A program made the translations under genes and the position numbers. The notes beneath the pieces are model-generated. The model saw only the letters and a program-made list of their open reading frames with translations. It was not told the origin of the DNA and ran no database searches. This document shows, in pieces, positions 1 through 10,415 of a DNA stretch of 64,000 nt. Origin of the DNA: Corinectria fuckeliana (taxonomy: Eukaryota > Ascomycota > Sordariomycetes > Hypocreales > Nectriaceae); NCBI GenBank assembly GCA_019137255.1, contig WPDH01000120.1, positions 186,001-250,000 on the forward strand, in the 5' to 3' direction. The number at the start of each line of letters is the position of its first letter. Position 1 is the first letter of the stretch.

Positions 1-1398
1 ACGCGTTGTTGCAACTATGGGGAATAGAAATGCTATGTAAGATGTACAAAATAAAGACCATGACGATTATCTTCTTAGGGAAGGGTGCTTCTGGGAGGCT
101 ATATGTTGTGGTGAGATGTGAGCTGCCCAGCTTCAGCAATCCAGCCTCGTCGCCTCTCTGTATTACTGCCTTGCCTGCTTGAATCACCCTAGCGGTCAAA
201 TGGAAAGCCAAAGGGATACTGGCCCAGCTAACAAACGCCATCTACAGGGAATACGACAATGACGGTTGGGCAGCTTAGAATGGCTTGCTTGGCTTTCTTT
301 CTTGTTGAAGTCCGTTACAAGGATATGGGTAAATTTAATGCAAAGTCTAGAGTAATATGAAGTTTATAGCGACTCACTCATGCAGTTCACTTGAGGATCA
401 AAGGGTGACATTAGTCTACGCATCTTCCGTACTTGTATGCTTACGCTCAGATACTACTATGCTCAATTTCGCTGGTACACCTCAATTAGTGAAGCCCATG
501 CGAAGCGTCACCCTCCTTCTCCAGTCTAATGTTTCCGCTAGAAAGACTATAAAAGCGCAACTGTCTATTTTATTAGCACAAGGCCGGCAGTTTCCCAGTC
601 AAAATTAACTATAGAGTTATGAGTCAGGATATTAGATAGGCAAGCTCGAAGTGCTATAACCCGAAAGTAAAGCAGTATATATGTAGTTCTAAGCAGCTCT
701 TGCATAAATTCTGCAGACTATAGACAGCCTTCGCCCACACAGACATCGTCATAATAGATTGTCGCTCAATTCGCTATTGGTCGAGCCTGTGAGGGGAAGT
801 AGTGCGTTTAAGACAGTTGCAGTTTCTCTCACCAATAATAGATCCCAGTGGACAAGGTCACGAGATTCGGGACATGAATTAGCAGTGGATGATGGAGTGC
901 ATACTTAATGCGAAACTGATAGATGCATCGCCGTCGGCCAATTGGCACTTACATTTATGTCAGCATTTGTGACTTGTAGCCGCAACCTGCAATTTACGTT
1001 CGATCGCCATCCTTCTATCTCACGAAAGCAACCCTACACTGTTAAGTCCGGACGAAATGCGACAGTTTTAAAGAACGGTTGCAGACTTCACTTTAAATAA
1101 CCCATTTTTAAGGATGGGGAAGAGTTGTTCTTTTCCGGTCGACTAAGTGAGAGGCGAATAGTGACGACGCAGGATGCTGTGGCCTGCATACTCGCCTCAT
1201 TTGGCTGTCTACAATTCTAGAAAAGCGGTGGCACTTAAAGGAGTTTCAGCTTAGAAAGGCGATGACCTTAGCATAGTTATAAACCTAGTATTAAACATGG
1301 TTGCTACCGTAGCCCTCAAGTTCGAGACAATTTGTACCTAAGCTTACAAGCAATTCAAGCTGCTTCTACAGCTACAGTATCAATCCATGCTTGAAGCA
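1..1398. other. Intergenic, no gene recognised
   Basis: Moderately AT-rich sequence with only short open frames of unlikely composition on either strand. The longest (83 codons from position 357) resembles no family I know. No telomeric TTAGGG array, tRNA or transposase similarity was seen. It may be the decayed or 3' flanking side of the membrane-protein gene that ends at 1399. Confidence 0.5.
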
Positions 1399-2754
1399 CT
1401 AGTTTTCCCATCCGAGTACCTGTTGTCTTTTCCAGTCATCAGCCGCGGTGCCGGAATGCGCCGCTACCACCGTGACATGCGTCTGCTTCAGGATGTGCTT
1501 CTGGCTGTCACCATCATCGTCCAGGCTCCCGCGCGACCTCTTCTTCTGGTGAAGACCGACATCCGCTGTCATCGGGGCACTGAACGTGTCCATCTTGACG
1601 CCATCCTCGTCCCGGCGCTGCGAGTTGTTGCTCTCTCCCTGGTTGTGCCTCGACACCCCGCCGGACTTGTGGTAGCCCGAGGGATATCCGCCGCCGCTGG
1701 CGTTGGCGCTGCGGCCGAAGATGGGCATGTTGAGAAGAGGTCGAAGGGCCGGCATGGATCCGGCGATGATTCCGATGCCATCTTCGAGGACGGACCATAG
1801 ACCGATTGCCCCTGTGCTGTACATGAACTCCAGCGGGTCGTTATACAGCGTGAGGAAGCGTAGTCGGACGATGGTCGCGCAGCTTGCACTGAGTAGGTTG
1901 TTAGCGACGTGGATTAATGGAGGCTAGCTGCTGCGGGTTTCTCACAAAGCGGCAAGGGCAAGCATGATGATGACGGAGAACTTGACGCTGGACTTCATCT
2001 GGATGTTCCATAGCAGAACCCCTGGGAGGATAGCGAGAGCCCAGTCAGTCACGATAGAAACAGCCGAGAAGAAGAAGCTGGCGTCGCTGTTCAGCCTAGA
2101 GTTGCAGGAACCCGTTGTCGTCTCCCCCCAAAGCGTCGTGATTGGATGGCAGATGTTCGCGATGGCAATGATGAAGATGATGGCGGAAATGCCCATGAGC
2201 ACCATGATGGCCCAGATCGTCCATACAAACCGGCGGCGCGAGTCGGAGATGCGGAGAAGGGTCATGCAGATGCTGGCTTTGATAGGCACCGTGCAAGAGG
2301 CGTAGAAGAACTCGGCTATGAAGAAGAGCTACCGGGCATGCGTGGTTAACTCTTGCGGCGCAGTCACCCTCGTGAGTTGCGAGCTTACCTTGGTCCCTTT
2401 CATGATATCAGCCGCGTCGAGCGCTTTTCGACGCTGCCCTGCACCGTAGAAACAGCATACAATAACTAGAGACGCAGTCACCGAGTAAAGAAGCTGCAGC
2501 AGGCGTCTTTGCGTTAGAGGAAGGCTCTTTGCCCCGAAGGGGGGTGGGCTTGCGGTACGTACGAGCCCTATGCACATAAGCCAGTCATCCAAGCCGAGCA
2601 TCTTTTTCCATCTTCGCACCGCCAGGCGTGTGATGACAACGACCCAAGAAACCCCGAGGACCAGGCTAGTAAGCCATATAAGGGGCACGCCGTCACCTGC
2701 TACTGGGGACATGGCGGTTACAGGTCGTCTTTTTGGTGTTTGTCCTAGAGGCAC
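1399..2754 (-). CDS. Fungal rhodopsin-domain integral membrane protein (SAT4/PTH11-like)
   Basis: Four exons on the minus strand (2754-2563, 2493-2389, 2328-1946, 1888-1399) join in frame to about 389 residues; all introns are GT...AG. The protein has about seven hydrophobic segments: one at residues 22-42, a GLDDWLM turn near 54-60, and later a TDWALAILPGVLLWNIQM segment typical of the fungal rhodopsin-like (Fung_rhodopsin) family. The C-terminal ~140 residues are hydrophilic and rich in Ser/Gly/Asp, a usual cytoplasmic tail. No CFEM cysteine domain precedes the helices. Family members are plasma-membrane proteins, a few studied as PTH11-type receptors, but most have no known ligand, so the receptor role is only inferred. 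The start at 2754 is the first ATG of exon 1; the in-frame ATG at 2712 is an alternative that would leave the helices intact. Confidence 0.82.
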
Positions 2755-4258
2755 TCGTCGAAGTGAGAATTCGAGGACAATGGTAGCCGAGACTCTAAAA
2801 GGAAAGATGCTGTTCTCGTAGTGTGTTCGAGGAAAATAGATGCTATAAACCGGGACTGATCATGTAGTTGGGTCTCGCCATGTCCATGCTGCTCCTTGTC
2901 AGCTTGGAAGTTGCTGTGTAGCAGTACACACAGCATTAGGAAAAGATTTGCATACAGGACCTGTAGGTCCCGCGGGATCGCGCTTCTGACGAGTAGTTTG
3001 GCCTGATTTGAAAAGCCACAAACGCCGAAACTTGCTGGCCTGATTAGGGGCGCGTGAAATGTTTGAAACGGATCTCGACTAGGGTTGGACCGAGGCCTAT
3101 ATCACACAAGTCCGAATGAGCCGTCTCCTTGATTTCTACGGAGACAGACACGCGCGTTCGGCTAAGCTGTAAGTAAGTAGGCTAGTGGGTTCTTCTATAG
3201 ACCGAACCGTCCTCACTTTGGGGTTTGGGACGAGAGGCTTGAAGAATTCCGCGGCAAAGATGCACGCAAGATGCACGCAAAGGGCAGATCCTGCGGCACA
3301 GGCTGAAGTCTAGTCCATTGGGCGTAACTTCGAGAGCTACGAATGGGTCCAGCTCGGAAGAGAGACGCCTTTGACAGTTGCCATGTGCAGCATCGGTTAG
3401 AGGAGCTCGCCAGGGACCAGGGGAGGGTATTCGGCAGCCATGCCTTGGCATAATGCTTGATCATTCCGAACTCCGAGCGGCGTTCAACAAGCCTCAAAGA
3501 TCCATTACCTGTCGGATGCCCTGGTCTAGCGTGATACTAACAAGCCCGGACGGCTCTGTCCGTTAGATGTCATTAGTCAAGGGAAGGGGAGAGAGGAAAC
3601 TGCATCCGACGGCCTACAGGTCGCAAGGGTTGGAAATGTGCAAAAGTGGTTCTGCGCTGTACAAGCTCATGAGGGTTATAGCTGATAGGTTCAGAGCCTG
3701 GGTATGTAGATTTCCTCTTGATCTGATTTGGTGAGCCCGATAACAGGGGACCTGATGATCAGGACGGACCTCGGTACTGTACTTGCCACTGATGAGGCAA
3801 ATATCTTGCTGAAAAGAAGTACTAGCACATATTGTCTAAGTAGGTATATAATAACATTTCCAACCCTTGCAGCCTACAGACTTCCAAGTGGTCAAACGTA
3901 GATGTTTAGTGACTGAGCACCTAGGAAGTCGTAAAACAATTTCACCACACAAAATATCCAATTTCAAGCACAGAGCCAAGATCTCTTGTGGGATTTCTTC
4001 AATTTGCTAGCTTTTGAGGTTGGCCGACGTCGCGAAGCGAGCTTGCCGGGGCATGGCCGGCGGCATATCGTATCCTTGTCCTGGTCCATTACCACCTCTG
4101 TTCGAGTGGATGTTGGGCCTGAGTTGACTCCAACATTAGCTCGTGGCAAGTGTCAAAACTCCGCTCCGGATGCTACCGTTCAGTGGCACATCAGAGCCCC
4201 TTGTTTGGAAATTAAGGAGCCGTCTCTCACCGACATCCGACTAAGAACTCCTACGTAA
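2755..4258. other. Intergenic, no gene recognised
   Basis: Holds the promoter side of the minus-strand membrane-protein gene and the upstream region of the dehydrogenase. Short open frames here have no recognisable family features. The only small structure noted is an 11-bp direct duplication (AAGATGCACGC) near 3257-3280. Confidence 0.45.
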
Positions 4259-4286
4259 CGCCGAACCCAGCACATTGGGTTCGGCG
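4259..4286. promoter_or_regulatory. Perfect 11-bp inverted repeat (hairpin or Zn-cluster-type site)
   Basis: CGCCGAACCCA at 4259-4269 and its exact reverse complement TGGGTTCGGCG at 4276-4286 are separated by six bases. The site lies 110 bp upstream of the dehydrogenase ATG, so it could be a promoter element or a leader hairpin. It contains CCG and CGG half-sites in inverted order, the kind bound by Zn2Cys6 regulators. Function is inferred. Confidence 0.5.
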
Positions 4287-4395
4287 CGGTCTTGGCTCTT
4301 CTGACATCGCCTTAAACGTTACTGTTCCTTCATCGAAATCCTTCTGACAGCTCACTTGCATAATTATCCCAACTTCTATCACATCCTCAAGCATC

Positions 4396-5433
4396 ATGGC
4401 CGAATTCGTTATTGAAGACAAGGACCTGGCCGGCCTCAAGGGCAAGGTTGTCATCGTTACCGGTACGTATGATCATTAAACCCTGCCGAGAGTTTCCTGC
4501 AGGTGCTTCCGTGGATCTGTCAACCCAGTCTAATCTTTCCATTGCATCGGTATAGGAGGTTCGTCGGGCATCGGTCTCGCTACCGTCGAAACACTTCTGT
4601 CGCAGGGTGCTTCGGTCGTCAACGCCGACATCACGCCCCCAGCAAAGCAGCCCGAAGGTGCCTACACATTCGTCAACGCCAACGTGGCGGTCTGGGCGGA
4701 TCTAGTCGCGCTGTTCAAGAAGACCAAGGAGATTTACGGCCATGTCGACCATGTCTTTGCTAATGCCGGCCTCGGCCCTCGCACCGACTACTTGTCTACT
4801 GAGGTTGACGACAACGGCGATCTCAAGGAACCCTCGCACCAGTTGTTGGACGTCAGCCTGAAGGGCGTCATCAACACGGCTACCCTCGCCATGTACTACA
4901 TGCGAGAGCAACCGGAGGGCGGAAGCATCGTCATCAACGGCTCCTCGACCGGACTGCAACGTCTCCGCGCTGTGGACTATGGTGAGTTTGAACCTTTTTT
5001 TCTTTTTCTTTTTCTTTTTGGTCTCTCGAATAGGCCTTCGTCGACTGACATGTTCCCAGCCACGGCTAAGCACGCCGTGCTCGGCTTCGGCCGCGGTCTC
5101 GTTCCGCTCATCGGAGCAACGAAGCTGCCCATCCGAGTTAACATCTTGGCGCCGACCTGGACAGACAGCAGCGTGCTTCCGGGCCTGAAGGGTATGATGG
5201 AGACGGTCGGCGTCGACGTACAGCCGGCTTCGGCCGTTGCGCGCGGCGCTGCCCTTCTGATGGCCGACACATCCAGGAACGGGCACGTGATCCACGTGCA
5301 GCTCGGGAGGTACAAGGAGATCGACGAGGCTGTGCTCCTACCGGCATTCAGGTCGATCCTGGGTGACGATTACCCAAGCGAGGATGAGGTCCTCCGACGC
5401 CTGCAGGAGGCCGCGGCGGCTAGCAGTGCTTGA
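4396..5433 (+). CDS. Short-chain dehydrogenase/reductase (classical SDR)
   Basis: Three exons (4396-4462, 4556-4981, 5060-5433) join to 288 residues. The Rossmann cofactor motif TGGSSGIG is at residues 22-29, with its first Gly codon split by intron 1. The acidic residue after the second strand (NADI) suggests preference for NAD(H). An ANAG motif follows, then a catalytic Ser in NGSS near 150, and Tyr164/Lys168 in YATAK; the Tyr is the last codon but one before intron 2. The length suits the family and resembles the 15-hydroxyprostaglandin dehydrogenase-like fungal SDRs, but the substrate cannot be read from sequence. Intron 2 is T-rich (4982-5059). The next gene, a chorismate synthase on the same strand 534 bp away, gives no firm pathway link. 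A strong inverted repeat lies upstream at 4259-4286. Confidence 0.9.
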
Positions 5434-5967
5434 GCGCGATGGCCTAGCGGATGCATACCTTGTGAGATGTGTGGACATGGAAATACCAGACATGACAGCC
5501 TTAAATCGAGACGACCTGCTAATCAAGCTGAATACGAACGCCCATGCAAACGTGCAAAAGAGAGGCTGGTCTTGAAAAGAAAGAAAAAACTAAACAAATG
5601 GCAATGGTGGTCCAAGCCAACCATGTGTGTCAGACAGAGGGACCCGGCTGAAGGGATGACTAAGGCCACAAAAACCCGGATGATCTGGAAGACAGGGAAA
5701 GATTATAGTAGTTATTATAGTGAACTTTATAATCTAAAGTAAGGATTATAATAATTACTGTTATGATCCTGGTGATCCCTTTGTCACGTGACCTTTATCG
5801 TAATGTAAGCGCTGTGGCCTCGGTTTGGGTCATGACAACACCACTCCGCGATTAGTCACCGCTAAAGAAAAATATCTTTGCGACATCGCTACATTCCTCC
5901 CCCTCCAACCTCTCTCTCTCCCGCCAATCAATTCACCCAGTGAACATACAGAACAGATAAAGACACC
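5434..5967. other. Intergenic with AT-rich patch and E-box palindrome
   Basis: Contains the 3' end of the dehydrogenase transcript, an AT-rich patch at about 5695-5765 made of two similar GATTATA...TTAT stretches, and the promoter of the chorismate synthase with a GTCACGTGAC palindrome at 5783-5792. The leader just before the ATG is CT-rich (about 5890-5935), as in many fungal promoters. Confidence 0.5.
5783..5792. promoter_or_regulatory. GTCACGTGAC palindrome (E-box/Cbf1-like site)
   Basis: A perfect 10-bp palindrome with CACGTG core, 176 bp upstream of the chorismate synthase ATG. An identical site occurs at 46020-46029. CACGTG is the established target of basic helix-loop-helix regulators such as Cbf1; use here is inferred from position. 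Confidence 0.5.
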
Positions 5968-7321
5968 ATGTCGACATTTGGCAACTACTTTCGCGTGACG
6001 ACGTGAGTCCTCTCCCTCCACTAAACTGCTAGGAACGCAAGACAACAGCCTACTGACCTCCATCGTCACAGCGCCGGCGAGTCCCACGGCAAGACCGTCT
6101 CGTGTATCATCGAGAACTGCCCGCCAGGCCTGTACCTCGTCGAGTCCGACATTCAGCCGCAGCTCAACCGCCGGCGCCCGGGCCAGTCGGCCATCACCAC
6201 CCCGCGCGACGAGAAGGACCGCGTGACTATAGGATCTGGATGCGAGTTTGGGCGCACGTGTGACAACCCTACAGGAAGTCATAATGTTTGCCATGATGCT
6301 AATACCCTAGGGTCGCAGATTGGGCACACCCATACTCCTGACCGTGCCTAACGAGGATCAACGCCCTCACGACTACGGCTCCGAGACCATCGACCTCTAC
6401 CCGCGCCCCTCCCACGCCGACTGGACTTACCTTGAGAAGTATGGTACTAAGGCCTCCTCTGGCGGCGGCCGGAGCAGCGCCCGTGAGACTATTGCCCGCG
6501 TCGCTGCCGGCGCTGTTGCCGAGAAGTGGCTGCGCGAGGCCTACGGCGTCGAGATCGTTGCCTTTGTTTCCTCGGTTGGCAACATTAAGCTCTTTGAGAA
6601 CAGGCCTATAACCGATAGCGACGATATCGACTCCCTTAGTAGCAACCCTAAGTTCCTCGAGCTTGTTGACTCCCTAACCCGCGAGAAGGTAGATAAGTTC
6701 CTTCCCGTGCGCTGTCCTGATACTACCGTCGCGAAGCGTATGGAGGATAAGATTGCCGAGCTCCGCGATCAGCACGACTCTACTGGTGGTACCGTAACCT
6801 GTATTATTCGCGGGTGCCCCTCCGGCCTCGGCGAGCCGTGCTTTGACAAGCTTGAGGCTCTCCTCGCCCACGCTATTATGTCTATTCCTGCTACTAAGGG
6901 CTTTGAGATTGGCTCTGGCTTCCGCGGCGCCGAGATGCGCGGATCCCGCCACAACGACCCCTTCGTGTCTACCGCCGCCGCCGACGATGCGACGCCGAGC
7001 GCTGGCGCTGGCATTCCTCCCTCCCGCCTGCAGACCAAGACGAACCACTCCGGCGGTATCCAGGGCGGCATCTCCAACGGCATGCCCATCTTCTTCCGCG
7101 TTGCGTTCAAGCCCCCCGCTACAATCTCCCAGGACCAGACTACTGCTCGCTACGACGCTTCGGGCGAGGGCATCCTGGCCGCCAAGGGCCGTCACGACCC
7201 TAATGTTGCTCCTCGCGCGGTTCCTATCGTCGAGGCCATGGCCGCTCTGACTATTGCTGACGCCCTCATGGCTCAACACGCGAGGCAGATGGGCATGAAT
7301 ATTGCCGCAGCTGGACGGTAG
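5968..7321 (+). CDS. aro2: Chorismate synthase, divergent copy
   Basis: Three exons (5968-6002, 6072-6257, 6319-7321) join in frame to 407 residues. Chorismate synthase forms chorismate from 5-enolpyruvylshikimate 3-phosphate with reduced FMN, the last shikimate-pathway step. Visible family blocks in order: MSTFGNYFRVTT start, GESHG, RRRPGQSAITTPRDEKDRV, NEDQRPHDYGS, PRPSHADWTYLEKYG, KASSGGGRSSARET, GGIQGGISNG and the RHDP...PRAVPIVEAM block near the C-terminus. Both conserved His blocks and the Asp block are present. Several normally fixed positions differ: Tyr before GESH is Ala, the usual DG before the next Pro-Pro-Gly is EN, and FGV(T)LGTP reads FGRTLGTP across intron 2. The C-terminal extension common in fungal enzymes is absent. 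It may be a second, diverged copy rather than the housekeeping enzyme. Intron 2 has GTGTGA at the donor and GATGCTAAT as branch site. Confidence 0.88.
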
Positions 7322-7607
7322 TACATTTCGGAGTACGAGGGCTCAATTTACTACGAGTGAACGTGGAGACTAAGGGGGAACACCAGCAGTATAGAAACGG
7401 TTAGGATCAAGGTGCTCGCAAAGATCTAAAGCGTTAGGAGAATACATCGTTTATTAGACTTCGGCCCTGTCCATGTTCTGTCCTTCCCTGATGAAACCGA
7501 AAATGCCTTCAAGCCCGGGCCGGAGGGACGGGCCTACACTACAGCGATGGTGATTGCCATAGTACTGTTCTGTTCTTCCTCTGCCTACTTAACAAGTTCC
7601 TGCGCAC
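7322..7607. other. Intergenic, nothing recognised
   Basis: 3' flank of the chorismate synthase gene; no coding or structural feature seen. Confidence 0.4.
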
Positions 7608-7868
7608 GACCAGGAGAAGCCTTTCGACAACGCGTGGCACACCATTGCCCTGGTGGCAGAGGGCCCGGAGATGTTTGAGGCCTTCAGACATCCCCGATTG
7701 GCGAGCACAACGAGATCAGCATTCTCCTTACATGGCCGAAGGAACGATCAAAGGGCGGCCTCGGTAAGCGTCGGCGCTCACGCAAGAGGACGCGAAGGGT
7801 ATTTCGTCAACGACGATGAGAGAATCTGGCCGTGCGAGGAAGACAAAACAGACAGTGGCAGATGGTGA
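7608..7868 (+). pseudogene. Possible frameshifted gene fragment
   Basis: From 7608 one frame reads DQEKPFDNAWHTIALVAEGP followed by EMFEAFRHP, which has the composition of real coding sequence; it then decays at about 7690. The next frame continues plausibly with IGEHNEISILLTWPK before becoming basic and low in information. This looks like a single frameshift in the relic of a protein gene, but I do not recognise the family and no start or intron signals are evident. It could also be a chance open frame. Confidence 0.3.
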
Positions 7869-10345
7869 AAGATCAAGCGTCGGTGCGCGTCTTGAGGGAG
7901 TACGGATGCTCGGCTACGTCACCTCAAAGGGATCATTTTTGGCACTAAAAACGAAGAACCGCTATACTTGAATGTGAAGTATTTCACACTGCAGGATAAC
8001 AGAGACTAGCTTCGTGAAAATCCTCAATCAAATACATTCCGCAAAAGAATCAGCATTTCTCTAGACTTGATCTCGTTAACACTAATTTCGCGTGATAAAG
8101 CGAGAAGTCTTGGCATGGCTTCGTAATTCTATCCATTGCCGCTCTCAATCAGCCTCCCTCATTTTGGGCGGCTTTGAGCTTTTCGTGGTAACGTCTCCTG
8201 GCTCTCGCTCTGTGCTCTGCCAATCGGCATGGTGCACACCTCTTCTGAAGCTGACCTTTAATGCCAACTTGTAATGGCTTTCTGCAGTCGCAGCAGACTG
8301 GATCTTAAAATAAGAGGCTTATAAAGAATTAAGACTATACGGTAAAAATAACACTAATTCTAGTAATAATTATATTAATTAAATTATATTGCTAGGCTTT
8401 ATTATTATTATCTATTTTTCTGTGATTAAAATCACCTACATTTCAGCCTGTTAGACCCACTTACGAACGATCACGTGCCCGATACCATGTATGTACAACG
8501 TGATGATAACCACCCCTCCAGCAATCAAGGAATCCAACCACCTGGTTAATCAACTCGTCTGAAACAGCAAGTCCCTGCATCTTGGCATCTTGTTGATTAA
8601 TATCCGATCCATTGCTATGGTTCACCAATCGGCAGGCGCCTGCTGTCAAGCGAACTATGATTTTCGCATCCTTCAAGGGATTGATTTCTAGCCATGTGCG
8701 AAGTACCTAAGCGCGAGTCCCTTGCTTCGAATATCAGGTCGGAGGCTGGTGGCTGGCAATTGTTTCACAACACGCCTGGTACCCAACGCAAGGGATTGAT
8801 GGACCTCAATTGCAGCTGTTATCTTTTAATGACAAGGTCATGGTAGTAATTTTATTTTTAGTACCGGCTTGACCGTCGAAAGGCAAGCTTAAGAGAAGGC
8901 AGAGCAAAGCATCCTGACTGGGGTCTCTCTTCTCAGCTGAAGTACCCTGCATCAGTCACCCAAAGCTGGTTGATGACGGAGTTCACTGAAGGATAATTAC
9001 CTAGCTTACACTACTGACCCAGAACCATTGATCAAGTTCCCTCCCTTACTTGAGCTGTCAGCCGGGAAGCAGAATGACTAATAGAGAGGTACCCGCCATC
9101 CACAGGACATACTCGGATTTCATGCACGATTTGCTGAGCCCTTGGTGCGATGGGCCGCAGGCGGCTGCGTCGCGCAGTCAATGCGATGATGCAGCAGCAG
9201 CTCCCACAGCTCGCGTGGCAATCATCGTGCATCTTTAAAACCAGGCCCAGCTACGTACCAGATAATTTACGCATCATACGTCACTACACCCCAGACTCCA
9301 GCTTCGTTCGTGGGTGTCGCGAGTGCTGGAAGAGATCCTACTATGTTTGCGTAGAACAGCACCCGGCGCTGCTGTAAGAGGTGGCTGGTAGCTGTCTCAC
9401 GCCCCTGTAAACGAGAGCTGGGCTTGGCGTGACGGAAGCTTTCTCTGGACATGCACGATGGCGATCATGGCGCATCCCTGCAGGACTCTAAAGGCTGCAA
9501 GGGCGGTTCATGCGACCAGCGCTCGCATCCCGTGGGCCGTCTTACCTGCCTTCTTTTGCCTTTTTTCCCTTCGTCTTCGAGCTGCTGTAGTAAGTACCTA
9601 TGCAACTTTGCATCCGTACTTACCTTAGCGGGTGGAGCTGGAGAACGGGAGACGGCCGACGGGTGACAACGGGGCCGGGTCTTGTCCGCCTCATCGTCTC
9701 TGTCCGGAGGGCCGGTAAACCTAGCCACATTGGGTATAGTGCTGCCTCACTTTTGCTTGTCCAACGAAAGCCGTTGGGACAACGCATCAACTAGGGACGG
9801 AGGGTCTGGCTTCAACGACTTTGCTGAGCTGTCGATGTTGGGTCGACATTGTCTTCTCCTTCCTCTCCTTTTCCTTCTGCTTCTTCTTCTTCTCCTTCCT
9901 TTCCCCCCTCTTCAAAAACAGAAGAATCGAGCTGTTTCTCGCTCAATTGCGGCTGACCACTTCGTAAGTCAATTATCCATGGTTCTTGCTCCTGTCTGTC
10001 TTTCTTCCAGGGGTCTTCCCGACTTAGCTCAGCTCCCCACCTCACACGGGCTACTACTTACTAGACGGCCCGCCGCCCGCGCAATGGCGGCGGGTGGATG
10101 GTGGCTGGGAAAATCGACCCCTCCATCGGATGCTGTTTGCTTCCCTTCCCTCCATCCGTCAATCCCCAGCCTTCTTCACACCAACCTCCTCGCCCAGAGA
10201 GCTTCATAGTCCAACCATATCTCAATTCCTCTAGTTTTCTCTAGTCTCGCATCATGCACACTCTTCCTGCATTCCATCTCGTGCAACTAATTGGCTGCCG
10301 TCGTCCTCTCTGTCTTCGCTTCGTGTTCTGAGTGGAGTGGGTGTC
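7869..10345. other. Intergenic with AT-rich island; promoter of the DUF3433 gene
   Basis: No gene recognised. An AT-rich island lies at about 8300-8440. From about 9545 onward the plus strand is pyrimidine-rich, with CTT/CCT runs at 9850-9910 and CT-rich stretches up to 10330, fitting the promoter and 5' leader of the DUF3433 gene. Long open frames between 9682 and 10209 are produced by this CT bias. Confidence 0.5.
8300..8440. repeat. AT-rich island, possible RIP-mutated repeat relic
   Basis: A block of TAATAATTATATTAATTAAA-type sequence stands out sharply from the GC-rich surroundings. High TpA and lack of coding content fit a relic of a repeat hit by RIP. No transposon family can be named. 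Confidence 0.4.
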
Positions 10346-10387
10346 GTTCGTTGTTCGTTGTTCGTTGTTCGTTGCGCGTTGCGCGTT
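10346..10387 (+). repeat. Heptamer tandem repeat in the 5' leader of the DUF3433 gene
   Basis: Four copies of GTTCGTT followed by two of GCGCGTT, in perfect 7-bp register, ending 28 bp before the ATG at 10416. It would lie in the mRNA leader. Confidence 0.75.
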
Positions 10388-10415
10388 ACTCGCTGCTTCT
10401 GCTTTTTCCGTCAGG

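Noticed and set aside
4702..5295. 197-codon open frame on the minus strand
   Set aside because: Antisense to the dehydrogenase exons; its poly-Lys part comes from the T-rich intron 2. No family features.
6674..7279. 201-codon open frame on the minus strand
   Set aside because: Antisense shadow of the chorismate synthase exon 3.
1..8000. A shikimate-derived specialised-metabolism gene cluster around the dehydrogenase and chorismate synthase
   Set aside because: No backbone enzyme (polyketide synthase, peptide synthetase, terpene cyclase), P450 or transporter is visible nearby, so the cluster idea is not supported in this window.
9682..10209. 175-codon frame rich in Leu/Pro/Ser upstream of the DUF3433 gene
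   Set aside because: Produced by the CT-rich promoter/leader; low complexity and no conserved motif.
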